A stretch of 64,000 bases of DNA from contig NC_016483.1 of NCBI RefSeq assembly GCF_000227115.2, positions 124,001 through 188,000 of the forward strand. Reading direction: 5' to 3'. Origin of the DNA: Naumovozyma dairenensis CBS 421. Its lineage: Eukaryota; Ascomycota; Saccharomycetes; Saccharomycetales; Saccharomycetaceae. Of this stretch, positions 48,025 to 58,573 are shown in pieces. The stretch's first letter is position 1, and each line of letters starts with the position of its first letter. The notes below the pieces were generated by a model. It searched no databases, had not been told where the DNA came from, and was given only the letters and a program-made list of their open reading frames with translations. The position numbers were made by a program, and so were the translations under genes.

Positions 48025-49599
48025 CTATTCCCATTCAACAGTAGCTGGTGGTTTAGAAGTGATATCGTAAGTCACTCTTGCAACGCCATCAACTTCATTA
48101 ACAATTCTTGACGCAACTTTCTTCAAGAAACTATGTTCAAATGGATACCAATCAGCAGTCATGAAATCAGAGGTTTCAACGGCCCTTAACGCAATGACTT
48201 GTTCGTAAGTTCTTTGATCACCCATGACACCAACGGATTTCACAGGTAATAGACATGCGAAAGCTTGAGCAATCTTGTCATATAGACCATGCTTTCTGAT
48301 TTCTTCAATGTAGATATGATCAGCCTTTCTGGCAATTTCAACTTGCTCCCTAGTGACTTCACCTAGGACACGGATAGCAATACCTGGACCTGGGAATGGA
48401 TGTCTCCAGACTAATTCATGAGAAATACCTAATAGTTCACCTAGATGTCTAACTTCATCCTTAAATAATTCTCTTAATGGTTCAATCAATTTCAATTTCA
48501 TGTTTTCTAATAACCCACCAACATTGTGATGTGTCTTGATAGTTTGAGATGGACCCTTGAAGGAAATAGATTCAATAACATCTGGGTATAATGTACCTTG
48601 TAATAAATATTGGATTTCTTGACCATCTTTTGGCTTAATCTTTTCAGCTTCTCTTTCAAAGACATGTATGAAAGTGTTACCAATAATTTTTCTCTTCTTT
48701 TCTGGATCAGTGACACCCTTTAGTTTGCCTAAGAATTCATCGGCAGCATCAACCACAGTCAAGTTAATACCCAAACCTTCAACAAGAGTTTTCTTAACAG
48801 TGGCCGCCTCATTTAATCTTAAGACACCATTATCAACTAAGATAGCATGGAATCTTTCACCAATAGCCTCAGTCATCAACTTAGATGCGACAGTGGAATC
48901 AACACCACCAGAGACGGCACCAATAACTTCGGCAGTTGGACCAACTAATTCTCTAATTCTTTTGATTTCAGTTTCGATGAAGTTTTCCATGGTCCAATTT
49001 TGAGTAGCATGACATAAATCAACAGCGAAATTTTTCAATAATTGTTTACCTTGCGAAGAGTGAGTAACTTCTGGATGGAATTGAATACCGTAGATTTTCT
49101 TAGTTTCATGAACGATACCACAGTAAGGAGAGTTATCAGAAGTGGCAATAGTCTTGAATCCCGTTGGTAACCCATGTAATTTATCACCATGAGACATCCA
49201 AACGGTAGAGTGATCAATATTTGCGAATAATGGATCCGATTTATCTAAGACGTTCAAGGTAGCAGGACCATATTCTCTCTTTTCACCACGACCCACTTGT
49301 TTACCGTTGATCCAAGCTAATTCTTGCATACCGTAACAGATACCTAAGATTGGGACATCTAATTTGAAAATGTCATGGTCGACATGAGGAGCTTCTGGGT
49401 CATAGACTGAGTAGGGACCACCGGATAAGATGATACCCTTTGGTTTCCAACTTAATTCGGAAATCTTCTGAGTACATGGTAACATTTCAGCATAGATGTT
49501 GAATTCTCTTAATCTTCTGGTAATTAAATGAGAATATTGAGAACCAAAATCTAACACTAAGATAGTATCAAAAATACCTGAAACTTGTTTGACAGCCAT
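48025..49599 (-). CDS. GUA1: GMP synthase (glutamine-hydrolysing)
   Basis: The 524-residue enzyme converts XMP to GMP using ATP and glutamine, the last step of guanylate synthesis. The N-terminal amidotransferase domain has its nucleophile in GICYGMQEL and His/Glu in FHPEVTHS. The ATP pyrophosphatase domain has the PP-loop [14 protein letters not shown] near residue 230. The dimerisation domain ends [26 protein letters not shown]. Length is within one residue of S. cerevisiae Gua1 (YMR217W). The gene belongs to the chromosome XIII-type track. A TGACTC site (49996-50001) and an RRPE-like element lie upstream. Confidence 0.97.
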   Translation of the reverse strand: MAVKQVSGIFDTILVLDFGSQYSHLITRRLREFNIYAEMLPCTQKISELSWKPKGIILSGGPYSVYDPEAPHVDHDIFKLDVPILGICYGMQELAWINGKQVGRGEKREYGPATLNVLDKSDPLFANIDHSTVWMSHGDKLHGLPTGFKTIATSDNSPYCGIVHETKKIYGIQFHPEVTHSSQGKQLLKNFAVDLCHATQNWTMENFIETEIKRIRELVGPTAEVIGAVSGGVDSTVASKLMTEAIGERFHAILVDNGVLRLNEAATVKKTLVEGLGINLTVVDAADEFLGKLKGVTDPEKKRKIIGNTFIHVFEREAEKIKPKDGQEIQYLLQGTLYPDVIESISFKGPSQTIKTHHNVGGLLENMKLKLIEPLRELFKDEVRHLGELLGISHELVWRHPFPGPGIAIRVLGEVTREQVEIARKADHIYIEEIRKHGLYDKIAQAFACLLPVKSVGVMGDQRTYEQVIALRAVETSDFMTADWYPFEHSFLKKVASRIVNEVDGVARVTYDITSKPPATVEWE

Positions 49600-52291
49600 T
49601 ATTCCTGTTTTTTGTTTTGTGAGTCTGCGATATGAGGTCGATACAATGTTACCTTACCTGTGAAAGATAAAAAGTATATAAAAGCTTTGATCAATATATT
49701 CAAGAAAAACATTATCAATACGAAATAAGAATCATTTCCCCCGATGTAATAAATGAAAACAAGTAATTTCATAAGAATAGGTAGAATGTATTAAGTTCAT
49801 CTGAAGCTCCAAATTTAAAGATTTCAATTTATAGCTACTTTCGGATTTTCGAAATTATACCAAAAAAAAAAAATTTGAAAATTTTTTTCTTTTTAAAAAT
49901 TTGGGCATCGCCCGTACATCGCGCATTGATTGTTAACGCCCCTTCTTCGTGACTTCAAAGGGTAAAATTAATTGATATTCTAAGGTTATCAAAATTGACT
50001 CTGCACATTTATCATAAATCATAAGTTTGTTCCAATATCACCCTCACAATATATTATATATATCATACGTAGTTATGTACGTATCAGTGAGTTTTTCTTT
50101 CTTTCCTTTCACCTTGCTTTTTCGTCCTCCTGGAACATATTTATGTTTGAATTACTGGTTTTAGGAATAGAAATAAAAACTGTTTTGAAAACTTAGTAAC
50201 AAATAAGAAGAGATGTTATTGGATTACATTCTTCTGTGTCAAATTTAGTTCTCTCTTTCTTTATATAAGTTGCCCGGATGGATTTCTAGAGACTCCAAAT
50301 TAGGGGATACGGCTGAAGGAACTATTCGAAGTAAGGATTTCACTCAATTGATGGTTTATTTACGTACTGTTCAATGGATAAGCTTTGCTACTAGGTATTG
50401 TCCAAAAGATATCCAGAAGGAACGTTTATGTTTTCTTCATCGAGAAAATAGATTTTAAGAGTAATTCCCTAATTGAAAGTATTCTTGATTGATTACGTAG
50501 TAATATATAGTATAATAAATATGACAGATAAACAGACACCCAAAGGATCCAGCAGTTTAAAGACGTCCCAACATGGTTGCTTATATACTTTAGCTTATGA
50601 CATACGTAGTGTCCAATACAATACAGACCCCTGACTGCATACGTGGTAAGTGGTAATGACACATCCGGTGATCAGTTGGACCGAGTCGCTCCCATGGTTG
50701 ACCGAACTATCGATAACCCGTATTGAAGGACTTATGACAAACAGCCTTGGATACAGTGTAATAATGCTAGAGTTTCTGTTGCTAATTCCTCGAAAATGTT
50801 CTACAATGTACCCATATTGCTCTTAGTGCTTCGACAAATGGTACTGACGTTTTTCAATAGCCTGGGTGAAAATCACGATTTTCATGATATAGCGAATATG
50901 TAGGAAAATAAAAAATGTCTACTTGTTCCGAGATGATTTATGGTAAAACAACACTGTATGTAATTGCTAATTGATAAGATAATACCTTTTCTTGGTGTAA
51001 AGGATTTTCTTCTTTTAAAACGACGGCTAGTAAAAACCCATATCAAAGAGCTGGAGGTGACAGTGTGTTTCCTAAATATCTTCTCGAATATAAGATATAA
51101 TTATACTTTATGATGTAGAAGAAATATTTCATAAAAAACAGTTTGATCTCACATGAACCCTATACCGTTACTAGAAAATTTCTGGCTTCTTATGGAGTAA
51201 TGGTTGCCAGGACTAAAGTCTTGAGAATTACATCTGTCTCCCATAATGCCTTATCTTGAGGACAAAAATGATAAAGGACAACAAGCAAGAAAATAGAAGT
51301 TTTAAGCCCCTGTTATATATTTAAACCTTTACATACATGGGAACAGAGTATACTCTTAGAGCGAACCAAACATTACGTAATAATAAAGCAAAAAGTTTGG
51401 ATTAGATTCCATAAAGGAAAGCTAAGAGCAGTTTAAATTTATCTCCTTCCAGCCATTTGCGCTTGATATGACATACGGAGGCAATAATGTCTAAGCATGG
51501 TAATCCGGAAGTTTCAGTTTTTTTAGTGGGTTTTCTGAAACTTGAAACAAAAAGGTTTCCATATAAACAAACAAAATACAGGACAATATTAGCAAACAAC
51601 TTAGAATTCCATAATTTCTCTTGTATTTAAATAAAAATTTGAAGATGCCTGATTCCCGAAGATTTTTTCAATATCTCGTCTTTCGTGACATATCTTGACC
51701 GGGTAACAGAGTCTTCAAAATGTTTTATTTTGTCTAGGTTTGAAAGATTCACGAAAAAGTTCAAGGTGGAAATTGCACAAACAAAAGTTGTTAAAATCAT
51801 CTTTTCTTCTCAATTCGTTCTTCAAATTTTTATTTTTTTATTTCTTATACTTTTCATTCACTTTTTCTTTCTTCGAAATCATCAAGAAACAAACAATTGT
51901 GCCATATGTTTCTGTCGACGTCATCCTAACTTTTCTTTTCCTTAGTTTGGATTTTGGATGTTATCAGAATTTTTTGTTTCTATAAACTTTACGACATGTG
52001 GTAGAGTGATTTTAATCAAAGAAAGATGTATCTCCAGCTGTTGATAAAGAGGGAAAAGCCTTTTTCTTTTTCTTCGCCTTTTCAAATCCTGATACAGTTG
52101 GTCATAATTCGTTCTACATTTTATTTGTATATTCTTGTATTTATTTGTGTTTGCCTGTATGAATTATAGGTCAAAATCTATCTACTATTACTATGAATTA
52201 GGTGTTTATTCAGGACGATATATCGATAAGAATCCATGGGTATTTTTTTTCAGATTCTCTGTTTTTTTGTCGAATCTACTTGATACCATTA
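49600..52291. other. 2.7-kb gene-free interval between GUA1 and SCJ1
   Basis: This is the largest interval without a supported gene. Near GUA1 it has an RRPE-like element (TGAAAATTTTT, from 49876) and a Gcn4/Bas1-type TGACTC. A Reb1 site (CGGGTAA) lies at 51700-51706. ORFs of 60-86 codons show no recognisable similarity. In S. cerevisiae two H/ACA snoRNA genes, snR31 and snR5, lie between CAF20 and HEM4, so homologues may be here on the minus strand, but I could not identify them by eye. Confidence 0.5.
49876..49888. promoter_or_regulatory. RRPE-like element upstream of GUA1
   Basis: TGAAAATTTTTTT matches the RRPE consensus (Stb3 site) about 280 bases upstream of GUA1. GUA1 is grouped with ribosome-biogenesis genes in yeast expression studies. 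Confidence 0.45.
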
Positions 52292-53422
52292 TTATAATTC
52301 ATCTCTCATCCTTAGCTCCTCCCCGCTTAACGACTCTGGCATGACAACAACATAATCGATAAACAAATCTCCAAATCCTTTCCTGCCATTTCCTAATGGC
52401 ATACCAAATCCGGCTATACGCTCAGTTTCACCATTTTGTATGATCTTATTTGGTTCCCTCTTAATTGTAACAATCTTGCTTGAATCGAGGAATGCCAATT
52501 GTCTTTCCCAACCACCATATAGTGCTTCCGTTGCATTTAATACTTCTGTTCTATATAAATGTGGTCCACGTCTTCTATAACCCATATTATCTTTATCATT
52601 TTCAGTAAATTCAATATATACATCACCTGAATCATAATCTGGATGTTTATCAGCGGCTCCATGTTCCGCATGAACAAATTTTCTTGGTGCCCCTGCAGGA
52701 AGCTCTATCTCAAAATCTTTAGGTTTTTGTACTACTTTAGATCCGTGACATGTCTTACAAGGGTTCTTAATTATTTGACCTTTACCACCACATTTACCAC
52801 AAACTTGTTGAATTTGTTGTGTCATCATCCCCATTCTAATGACTTGTACAGTGACACCACGACCCTGACAATCTGGACATTTCGTGGATTTTCCATCATT
52901 AGAACCACTCCCATGACAATGATCACAAATATCATTCAAATTTATAGAGAATTTCAAAACGTAACCATTATAATAGTTTTTTAAAGATGTAGATTCTCTT
53001 GCCACCACGTTTTGACCTCTTTGTCTTTGCTGTTGGAATGGATTACCACCATGACCCCCCATTCCACCTCCACCACCGAACATTTGTTCAAATATATCGA
53101 ATGGATCATGGAATCCAGCACCGCCGGGACCACCACCATTTTGCCCATTTACACCTTCCGGACCGAATTGATCGTACCTTTGACGCTTTTCTGGATCACT
53201 TAAAATTTCATAGGCTTGACCCACTTCAATAAATTTATGATGGGCATCCTCATCGTTGGGATTTTTATCAGGATGGTATTTTTTGGATAGTTGTCTGTAT
53301 GCTGATCTTATATCTTTATCTGTTGCATCTTTGTCGAGCTCTAAGATTTTATAATAATCTTGTGCGAAGATTAATAACGGTAAGAAAATTAATGAAATTA
53401 GAAACCTTAATTCTATAAACAT
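52292..53422 (-). CDS. SCJ1: ER-lumenal DnaJ chaperone Scj1
   Basis: The 376-residue protein is a class I J-protein that works with BiP/Kar2 in the ER lumen. It has a signal peptide (ELRFLISLIFLPLLIFAQ), a J domain with HPD (KKYHPDKNPNDED, about 48-52), a Gly-rich region (GGGPGGAGF, GGGGGMGGHGG), and four CxxCxGxG-type zinc-binding repeats (CDHCHGSGS, CPDCQGRGV, CGKCGGKGQ, CKTCHGSKV). Client-binding domains follow. It ends in RDEL, a variant of the HDEL/KDEL retention signal. The S. cerevisiae homologue is YMR214W (377 residues). Confidence 0.96.
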   Translation of the reverse strand: MFIELRFLISLIFLPLLIFAQDYYKILELDKDATDKDIRSAYRQLSKKYHPDKNPNDEDAHHKFIEVGQAYEILSDPEKRQRYDQFGPEGVNGQNGGGPGGAGFHDPFDIFEQMFGGGGGMGGHGGNPFQQQRQRGQNVVARESTSLKNYYNGYVLKFSINLNDICDHCHGSGSNDGKSTKCPDCQGRGVTVQVIRMGMMTQQIQQVCGKCGGKGQIIKNPCKTCHGSKVVQKPKDFEIELPAGAPRKFVHAEHGAADKHPDYDSGDVYIEFTENDKDNMGYRRRGPHLYRTEVLNATEALYGGWERQLAFLDSSKIVTIKREPNKIIQNGETERIAGFGMPLGNGRKGFGDLFIDYVVVMPESLSGEELRMRDEL

Positions 53423-53830
53423 TATGTTTTCCTTTTGATCTGCTTCGAACTCCTATCTCGTTCAATTAATTGTCAAAAAATTGGTCAATCCATGAACGTT
53501 TTGATGGCCTACTTAGTTAATAAAGTTAAAATATATGATGAATATTTCTTTGAAGCTACGTTGTTCACTTTACGCGCCGACGTACGTACAAGAAGTCCTT
53601 CCAATTTCCAAGAGAAGTATAACGCTAATATCAGTGATTGATTATACACATTTATTACTACCTATACAAGACTTATTAAGCAACTGGATGTTTCAATTAT
53701 CTGTCTGTTTGTTGTTTATAATATATAAGTTCAAAAAATTTATGTAATTATATAAGTTATAACAGGAGTAGAAAAAAAAAAAAGATAACAAACTTGAGAA
53801 GTGACACAAGAAGATTGAAGGTAAATATGA
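53423..53830. promoter_or_regulatory. SCJ1 upstream region
   Basis: 408 bases between the SCJ1 start and the CAF20 stop. A poly-A run lies at about 53773-53784. No unfolded-protein response element is evident to me. Confidence 0.35.
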
Positions 53831-54349
53831 TTATTCATCATCTTCATCACTCTCCAAAGCCGCAAATGCATTGAAACCATGTATTTGCTTATCAGCGACG
53901 ATATCCTTTGTATCAGCAGGTCTACTTGAACCGATATTTTTATTATTAGGTCTAACTTTCAAAGTCTCTTGAGCAATGGTCGCACTTGGGACTGGAGAAG
54001 ATCTAGTGTTCCCATTCGAGGTGGTACCAGCAGCAGTAGTAGTTGCACCATCGACTACTTCGGATTCTTCTGCAACATCTTTCTTATTGTCTAGAGTAGA
54101 CCAACCTTCTGAATCAGTAGTGACCTTTGGTTTATTATGTTTCACTTTTGGTCTACCGGCATGATGATGAGAAGATCTTCTACGGTTGAAGTGACCATGA
54201 CCACCATGGTGAGCAAATTCTTCCTCTTTCAAGGATTGTAATTGTTTGACTTTTTCAATGATGGCTCTGAAATCAACTGCATCAAAGTTGGCTACTAAAG
54301 TTTCACTTGGCTTCAATTGTAATAGTTCGTCGATGGTGTACTTGTACAT
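53831..54349 (-). CDS. CAF20: eIF4E-binding translational repressor Caf20 (p20)
   Basis: The 172-residue protein competes with eIF4G for the cap-binding protein eIF4E. The N-terminus holds the eIF4E-binding motif YTIDELLQL (Tyr4 to Leu9 region, YxxxxL-phi). The His/Arg-rich stretch ([21 protein letters not shown]), the motif TDSEGWSTL, and the C-terminal [15 protein letters not shown] match S. cerevisiae Caf20 (161 residues). The middle, Thr/Ala/Gly-rich part is divergent. It is divergent from RIM20, as in S. cerevisiae. Confidence 0.95.
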   Translation of the reverse strand: MYKYTIDELLQLKPSETLVANFDAVDFRAIIEKVKQLQSLKEEEFAHHGGHGHFNRRRSSHHHAGRPKVKHNKPKVTTDSEGWSTLDNKKDVAEESEVVDGATTTAAGTTSNGNTRSSPVPSATIAQETLKVRPNNKNIGSSRPADTKDIVADKQIHGFNAFAALESDEDDE

Positions 54350-54869
54350 TATTTGTTAATAGTGGGCGTTATGATATGTTACAGGTCTATTATAGTCTAG
54401 TAAATACGTCTACATAGCAATAATGTCATAATATTCTTCCCAGGCAATATGTCATCATCTTGATTACAAGCACGATTCCACGTTAACCAGTTTCTCGACC
54501 TCTGTCTCTCGCTGTGTCTCACTGTCTTCTCTTCACAAAACGCTACTTTTCCATCAAAATGGCGAAAGGAAAACAAAAAAATTGAGGTAGGTTACCCGGA
54601 TGTGTCTCCGTGGCAAACGATTATTTTGGTCACAAATTGTTAAAAATATTCAAAATTGTTTATTTACGTCATTTGAGTCTCTGTCACCTGTAATTTTTGC
54701 CACGTGATATATTACAAGATGGAACATCCTCTGGAGGCATACCTAGAACCTGTATTATAAGTGAGAGTGGAGGCCAATGTCGAGGATGATATCAAACCAC
54801 TGACTGTTTCCATCAAGCAACCATAGTATTTGGAACTCTTGCTGTTTTAGTAGTACCAAAACATTACGA
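54350..54869. promoter_or_regulatory. Divergent CAF20-RIM20 promoter
   Basis: 520 bases containing a Reb1 site (TTACCCG, 54592-54598) and a CACGTG E-box (54701-54706, Cbf1-type ATCACGTG on the minus strand). Reb1 in a divergent promoter is common in yeasts and would keep a nucleosome-free region. Confidence 0.55.
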
Positions 54870-56888
54870 ATGTCGGAGTTGCTGGCAATCCCCTTTAAAA
54901 GATCTCTACAAATAGATCTAAACTCAGAATTATCGAAACTTATTGATTTCACCACATATCAAACATCTAGTTTTTTCCAAAATGATCTACAACTTATCTC
55001 GAATAATAGAAACCTTATACTCAACCCAGATCTATCAATAGAATCATTGAACCTTTTGAAAACTTACTATCAGCAAATTTGTCAATTAGAAAGAAAATTC
55101 CCCTCAAATCAAATTGAGTTCTCATGGTTTCAAACGTTATCATTGAAATCAACTGGTTCATCATATAAGTCTTTCCAATGGGAAAAATTAAATATCCTAT
55201 ACAATATAGGCGCACTGTATTCTTTCCTCGCCATAGATACTACTGCAACAACTGGTGATGATGAATCATTGAAATTGAAATGTAATTATTTCCAATCAAG
55301 TGCCACTGTATTCGATTATTTATTTTCACTTCATGAATCAAACCCCACTACTGAGGAATATAAATTAATGGATAAGCATACTATACATGCGTTAAAATAT
55401 TTGATGCTAGCTCAAGCTCAAGAATGTTTCTGGTTTAAAGCGACTTTAAGTAATAATTACAAAGATTCGTTAATATCGAGATTATCTTCCCAAATTGTAG
55501 TTTATTATAAATCGGCATTGAAATGGAGCAAACTAAGCTCGTTGATTAGGAAAGATTGGTGTGATCATATTGAATCTAAAATCCATTACTTCAATGCAGT
55601 TACTTTATATAGACGAGCATTGACCTTCGGTTCAGAAAAGGAATATGGGTCCATGATAAGAGCATTGTTATCTAGTCAATCGGAAATCAAATCATGTAAA
55701 TTGGATTCGAGGGCCTCATTCCAGAGGAAAATAGAACAAGAATTGAAAGATATGGAGAGAGATAACGACTTCATACATTTACAACTTGTTCCTGACACTA
55801 TACCTACGACCATTAAACCTGCAGATATGGTAAAAGTATTCCCAATCGAGGAAGTCATACCGATGGCTCCATCTACTACCACAACTACTCTTTTTAATGA
55901 TTTAATACCAATAACCGTTATGGAATCATCAGAGGCATACAATGAAAGACAAAATACATATATCATAGAGAATGTTATAAATCCATTATTAGCATTAAAC
56001 AAGATCTTAAAGGACTCTGTAAAAACAAAACTAACAGATATAGATACTCCCATTGGTTTGAAAAATGTATCACATGAAGAATTATTTGAAATCGAATCTT
56101 CATTCACAGATCTTGAAACAAACAACCCTTCTATCGAATCTTATTTGACAAATATACGACAGCTGTTACAGAGTGAGTCACATCTAGATGATCAATATAG
56201 GTCAAAGCATGGAACTTTACATTGGACCCTACCTGAATCAAAAGTTGTAAACTCTTCTTTTTTCGAGAAATTAGATATCTTACAAAAATATTTAAACGAC
56301 GCAAAATTAACTGATAAGAATAATAGAGAATTATTTGGTACGATAGACGTAAATTTGCTTACATCTCCCATCAAGTTGCCTCCGAGTAATAATCCCATAC
56401 TAATTCGGGCCCAACAATTGATAAATGAAAGAGAAAGTCGTATTACCGAAATTAAATTGAAATCAGATAATCATAAAGTACTCCCGAAAATCATTTCAGA
56501 ATATAAGAAAAATGGTGAGCATAATTTGGAATCAGTTTTTATGGATCATTTAAAATATTTCCACGATGATTTGAAGTTTGTGCAAGAAGAGAAAAGGAGA
56601 AATTCAGAATTGATACAAGATATTGAAGATGAGAACGAAAAGAAAAACGAAAAAGAATCACAGAGTCAAACTAGAATGGAACGATTAGATCCAAGAAAAC
56701 TTTACATTGAAGATCTTCAGCACTCTTCAAATTTATTGAATGAATTGAAACAAAATATAATCGAAGGTGCTAAATTTTATGTAGATTTAGCAAAATCAAC
56801 TAACCAACTATTACATGCTACCCAACAGTTTGTTTCTAACAGAAAGGAAGAGGCGGAAGCATTGGACAATAAATTGATGACTGTTTAA
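54870..56888 (+). CDS. RIM20: pH-response scaffold protein Rim20 (BRO1 domain)
   Basis: Rim20 binds ESCRT-III Snf7 and the transcription factor Rim101, bringing it to the protease Rim13 under alkaline conditions. The 672-residue protein starts SELLAIPFKRSLQIDL. The BRO1 domain occupies about 1-370 (LNILYNIGALYSFLA, then LKYLMLAQAQECFWFKA), and a helical V-type domain follows to the C-terminus. Length is close to S. cerevisiae Rim20 (661). It converges with MOD5 across 79 bases. Confidence 0.94.
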   Translation: MSELLAIPFKRSLQIDLNSELSKLIDFTTYQTSSFFQNDLQLISNNRNLILNPDLSIESLNLLKTYYQQICQLERKFPSNQIEFSWFQTLSLKSTGSSYKSFQWEKLNILYNIGALYSFLAIDTTATTGDDESLKLKCNYFQSSATVFDYLFSLHESNPTTEEYKLMDKHTIHALKYLMLAQAQECFWFKATLSNNYKDSLISRLSSQIVVYYKSALKWSKLSSLIRKDWCDHIESKIHYFNAVTLYRRALTFGSEKEYGSMIRALLSSQSEIKSCKLDSRASFQRKIEQELKDMERDNDFIHLQLVPDTIPTTIKPADMVKVFPIEEVIPMAPSTTTTTLFNDLIPITVMESSEAYNERQNTYIIENVINPLLALNKILKDSVKTKLTDIDTPIGLKNVSHEELFEIESSFTDLETNNPSIESYLTNIRQLLQSESHLDDQYRSKHGTLHWTLPESKVVNSSFFEKLDILQKYLNDAKLTDKNNRELFGTIDVNLLTSPIKLPPSNNPILIRAQQLINERESRITEIKLKSDNHKVLPKIISEYKKNGEHNLESVFMDHLKYFHDDLKFVQEEKRRNSELIQDIEDENEKKNEKESQSQTRMERLDPRKLYIEDLQHSSNLLNELKQNIIEGAKFYVDLAKSTNQLLHATQQFVSNRKEEAEALDNKLMTV

Positions 56889-56967
56889 TGCACTTGTGAA
56901 ACATCTATAATAATATAAATTTTATAATCACACTAATTAATATACGAATTCAAATATATGCACGATT

Positions 56968-58263
56968 TCATACTCTTGTGCTAGATTTATTTTGCGCCTT
57001 CCATTTTTCATATTGGGCCTTCTTTACTCCTCTAGTTAGATTCCTTTTATGTCTCCTACTTTTCAAATGAATTTCCCAGTTTTTAGTACCTATTGCTCTT
57101 AGTTTTTCTCCTTGTTGGTCACAACAAATTTCACAAATGAATTGTTCACAAGCTTCTGTTTTATTTTGCTTTACCTTCGTTGACATTTCAATACCATCTA
57201 ATAAATGACTTAATTCAACTGGAGCTCTTTCCTCAATGATGGTGGTATCATTGACAAATTCTTCTGCTATGCTGTTCGCTCTCTTAGACACTATGTTTTG
57301 CCATTTGTCCAAATCAGATGCGTTCAATATATATATATCACCATTAATATCTGGGATTAACATCTTTCTAATCCATTTTACTTGCTTTTTTGCATATTGT
57401 CTAGTTCTAATCTTCATCTTATCAACACACTCTTCTAAAGTAACTCCGGAGCTCTTTTCTAGCCAAGGTAAAAATTCTTTGAACCCAATTACCTGCCATA
57501 CTCCATTTTCACATTGTTCCGGTTTAAAATTATTCTCCTTATAATAAGAATATAACTGGTTAATCTCATCCATCCCACCACTTTCTAGCATGGCATCTAC
57601 TCTATCATCTAGTCTCTTATCTAGTGGTATTGGGTCACTATATAACCATAGAAACAATGTATTATATCTAAGAGTTAATTGCTGATCATTGTACATTTCA
57701 CTTGGTTTCTTTCCAGTTGTATAATATATTTCCAACATCCTTTGAACTCTTCTTGTATCATGTGGATGATACTTTTTTGCAATATCAGGATCCACTACCA
57801 TCAAAGTCTGATAGATCAAGTTCGGATCATTTGAATTCAGTATTTCAGACTCTTTCTTAGCCAGTTCCCTACTACCAGTCTCTACTTTTTTATTGAAAAG
57901 TGCTTGTAAATAATAATGTGTACCACCAACTATAATAGGTATCTTCCCTCTACTATGAATCTCTTCAATAGTTTGCAAACATTCTTCTTCAAATTTATGT
58001 AGGTAATATTCGTCAGTCCAATCAATATGGTTAATGACATGATGTGGGATTCCTTCACGTTCCCCGATGGGATGTTTGTTTGATATGATTGGAATATCCT
58101 TATAAACTTGCATAGAATCAGAATTGATGATCTCCCCATTGAATTTAGTTGCTAACTGGATGGAAAGTTGGGATTTACCAACACCAGTTGTACCAGCAAT
58201 AACTATAACTTTCTTGGCTGTTGGCATTATTCTTTGAATTGTTTTCCTAATCATATAACCCAC
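56968..58263 (-). CDS. MOD5: tRNA isopentenyltransferase Mod5
   Basis: The 431-residue enzyme transfers dimethylallyl to A37 of cytosolic and mitochondrial tRNAs. The P-loop (GTTGVGKSQL) and the substrate motif NSDSMQVYKDIPIISNK are intact. The C-terminus has a matrin-type C2H2 zinc finger (CEICCDQQGEKLRAIGTKNWEIHLKSRRHKRN region). Two Met residues lead the protein, at 1 or 4 and at 13, with a short basic stretch (RKTIQRI) between. This matches the alternative initiation that sends S. cerevisiae Mod5 to mitochondria or to cytosol and nucleus. Confidence 0.96.
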   Translation of the reverse strand: MGYMIRKTIQRIMPTAKKVIVIAGTTGVGKSQLSIQLATKFNGEIINSDSMQVYKDIPIISNKHPIGEREGIPHHVINHIDWTDEYYLHKFEEECLQTIEEIHSRGKIPIIVGGTHYYLQALFNKKVETGSRELAKKESEILNSNDPNLIYQTLMVVDPDIAKKYHPHDTRRVQRMLEIYYTTGKKPSEMYNDQQLTLRYNTLFLWLYSDPIPLDKRLDDRVDAMLESGGMDEINQLYSYYKENNFKPEQCENGVWQVIGFKEFLPWLEKSSGVTLEECVDKMKIRTRQYAKKQVKWIRKMLIPDINGDIYILNASDLDKWQNIVSKRANSIAEEFVNDTTIIEERAPVELSHLLDGIEMSTKVKQNKTEACEQFICEICCDQQGEKLRAIGTKNWEIHLKSRRHKRNLTRGVKKAQYEKWKAQNKSSTRV

Positions 58264-58573
58264 TTAGTTACTGCTGCCCTAATATTCGTCAAAGAGTGCC
58301 TATCTTCTATGCCTTACAAAGTAGTTTGAAAATAGTTATTAAAGCTAACCTTTTTGAAGTCATCGCTTGGTAAAATAAAATATTGGCAAAGAAACAACAG
58401 AAGCGAATTGCTAAACAACATTGGAAGCATTTCGTTATGAATCNNNNNNNNNNNNNNNNNNNNAAGCATTTCGTTATGAATCATATGATACGGACATAGA
58501 TATCGAATGACTTTTCGTTATAGTTTACAATGATTATATTGTGAGAAATATGTAATTATATATATATATATGT
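58264..58573. promoter_or_regulatory. MOD5 upstream region with assembly gap
   Basis: 310 bases between the MOD5 start and the YTM1 stop, including the 20-N gap whose flanks overlap. It should contain the MOD5 promoter. An AT dinucleotide run lies at about 58559-58570. Confidence 0.45.
58444..58463. other. Assembly gap (20 N) with overlapping flanks
   Basis: The 19 bases before the N run (58425-58443) and the 19 bases after it (58464-58482) are identical. The two contig ends therefore overlap, and the gap is most likely not a real gap. Confidence 0.95.

Noticed and set aside
51685..51985. Overlapping 80-86 codon ORFs
   Set aside because: Phe-rich translations of a T-rich tract, with no similarity or conserved start.
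54701..54790. Centromere candidate (ATCACGTG, a CDEI-like site)
   Set aside because: No CDEIII-type sequence and no strongly AT-rich 80-base spacer follow; it is better read as a Cbf1-type promoter site.
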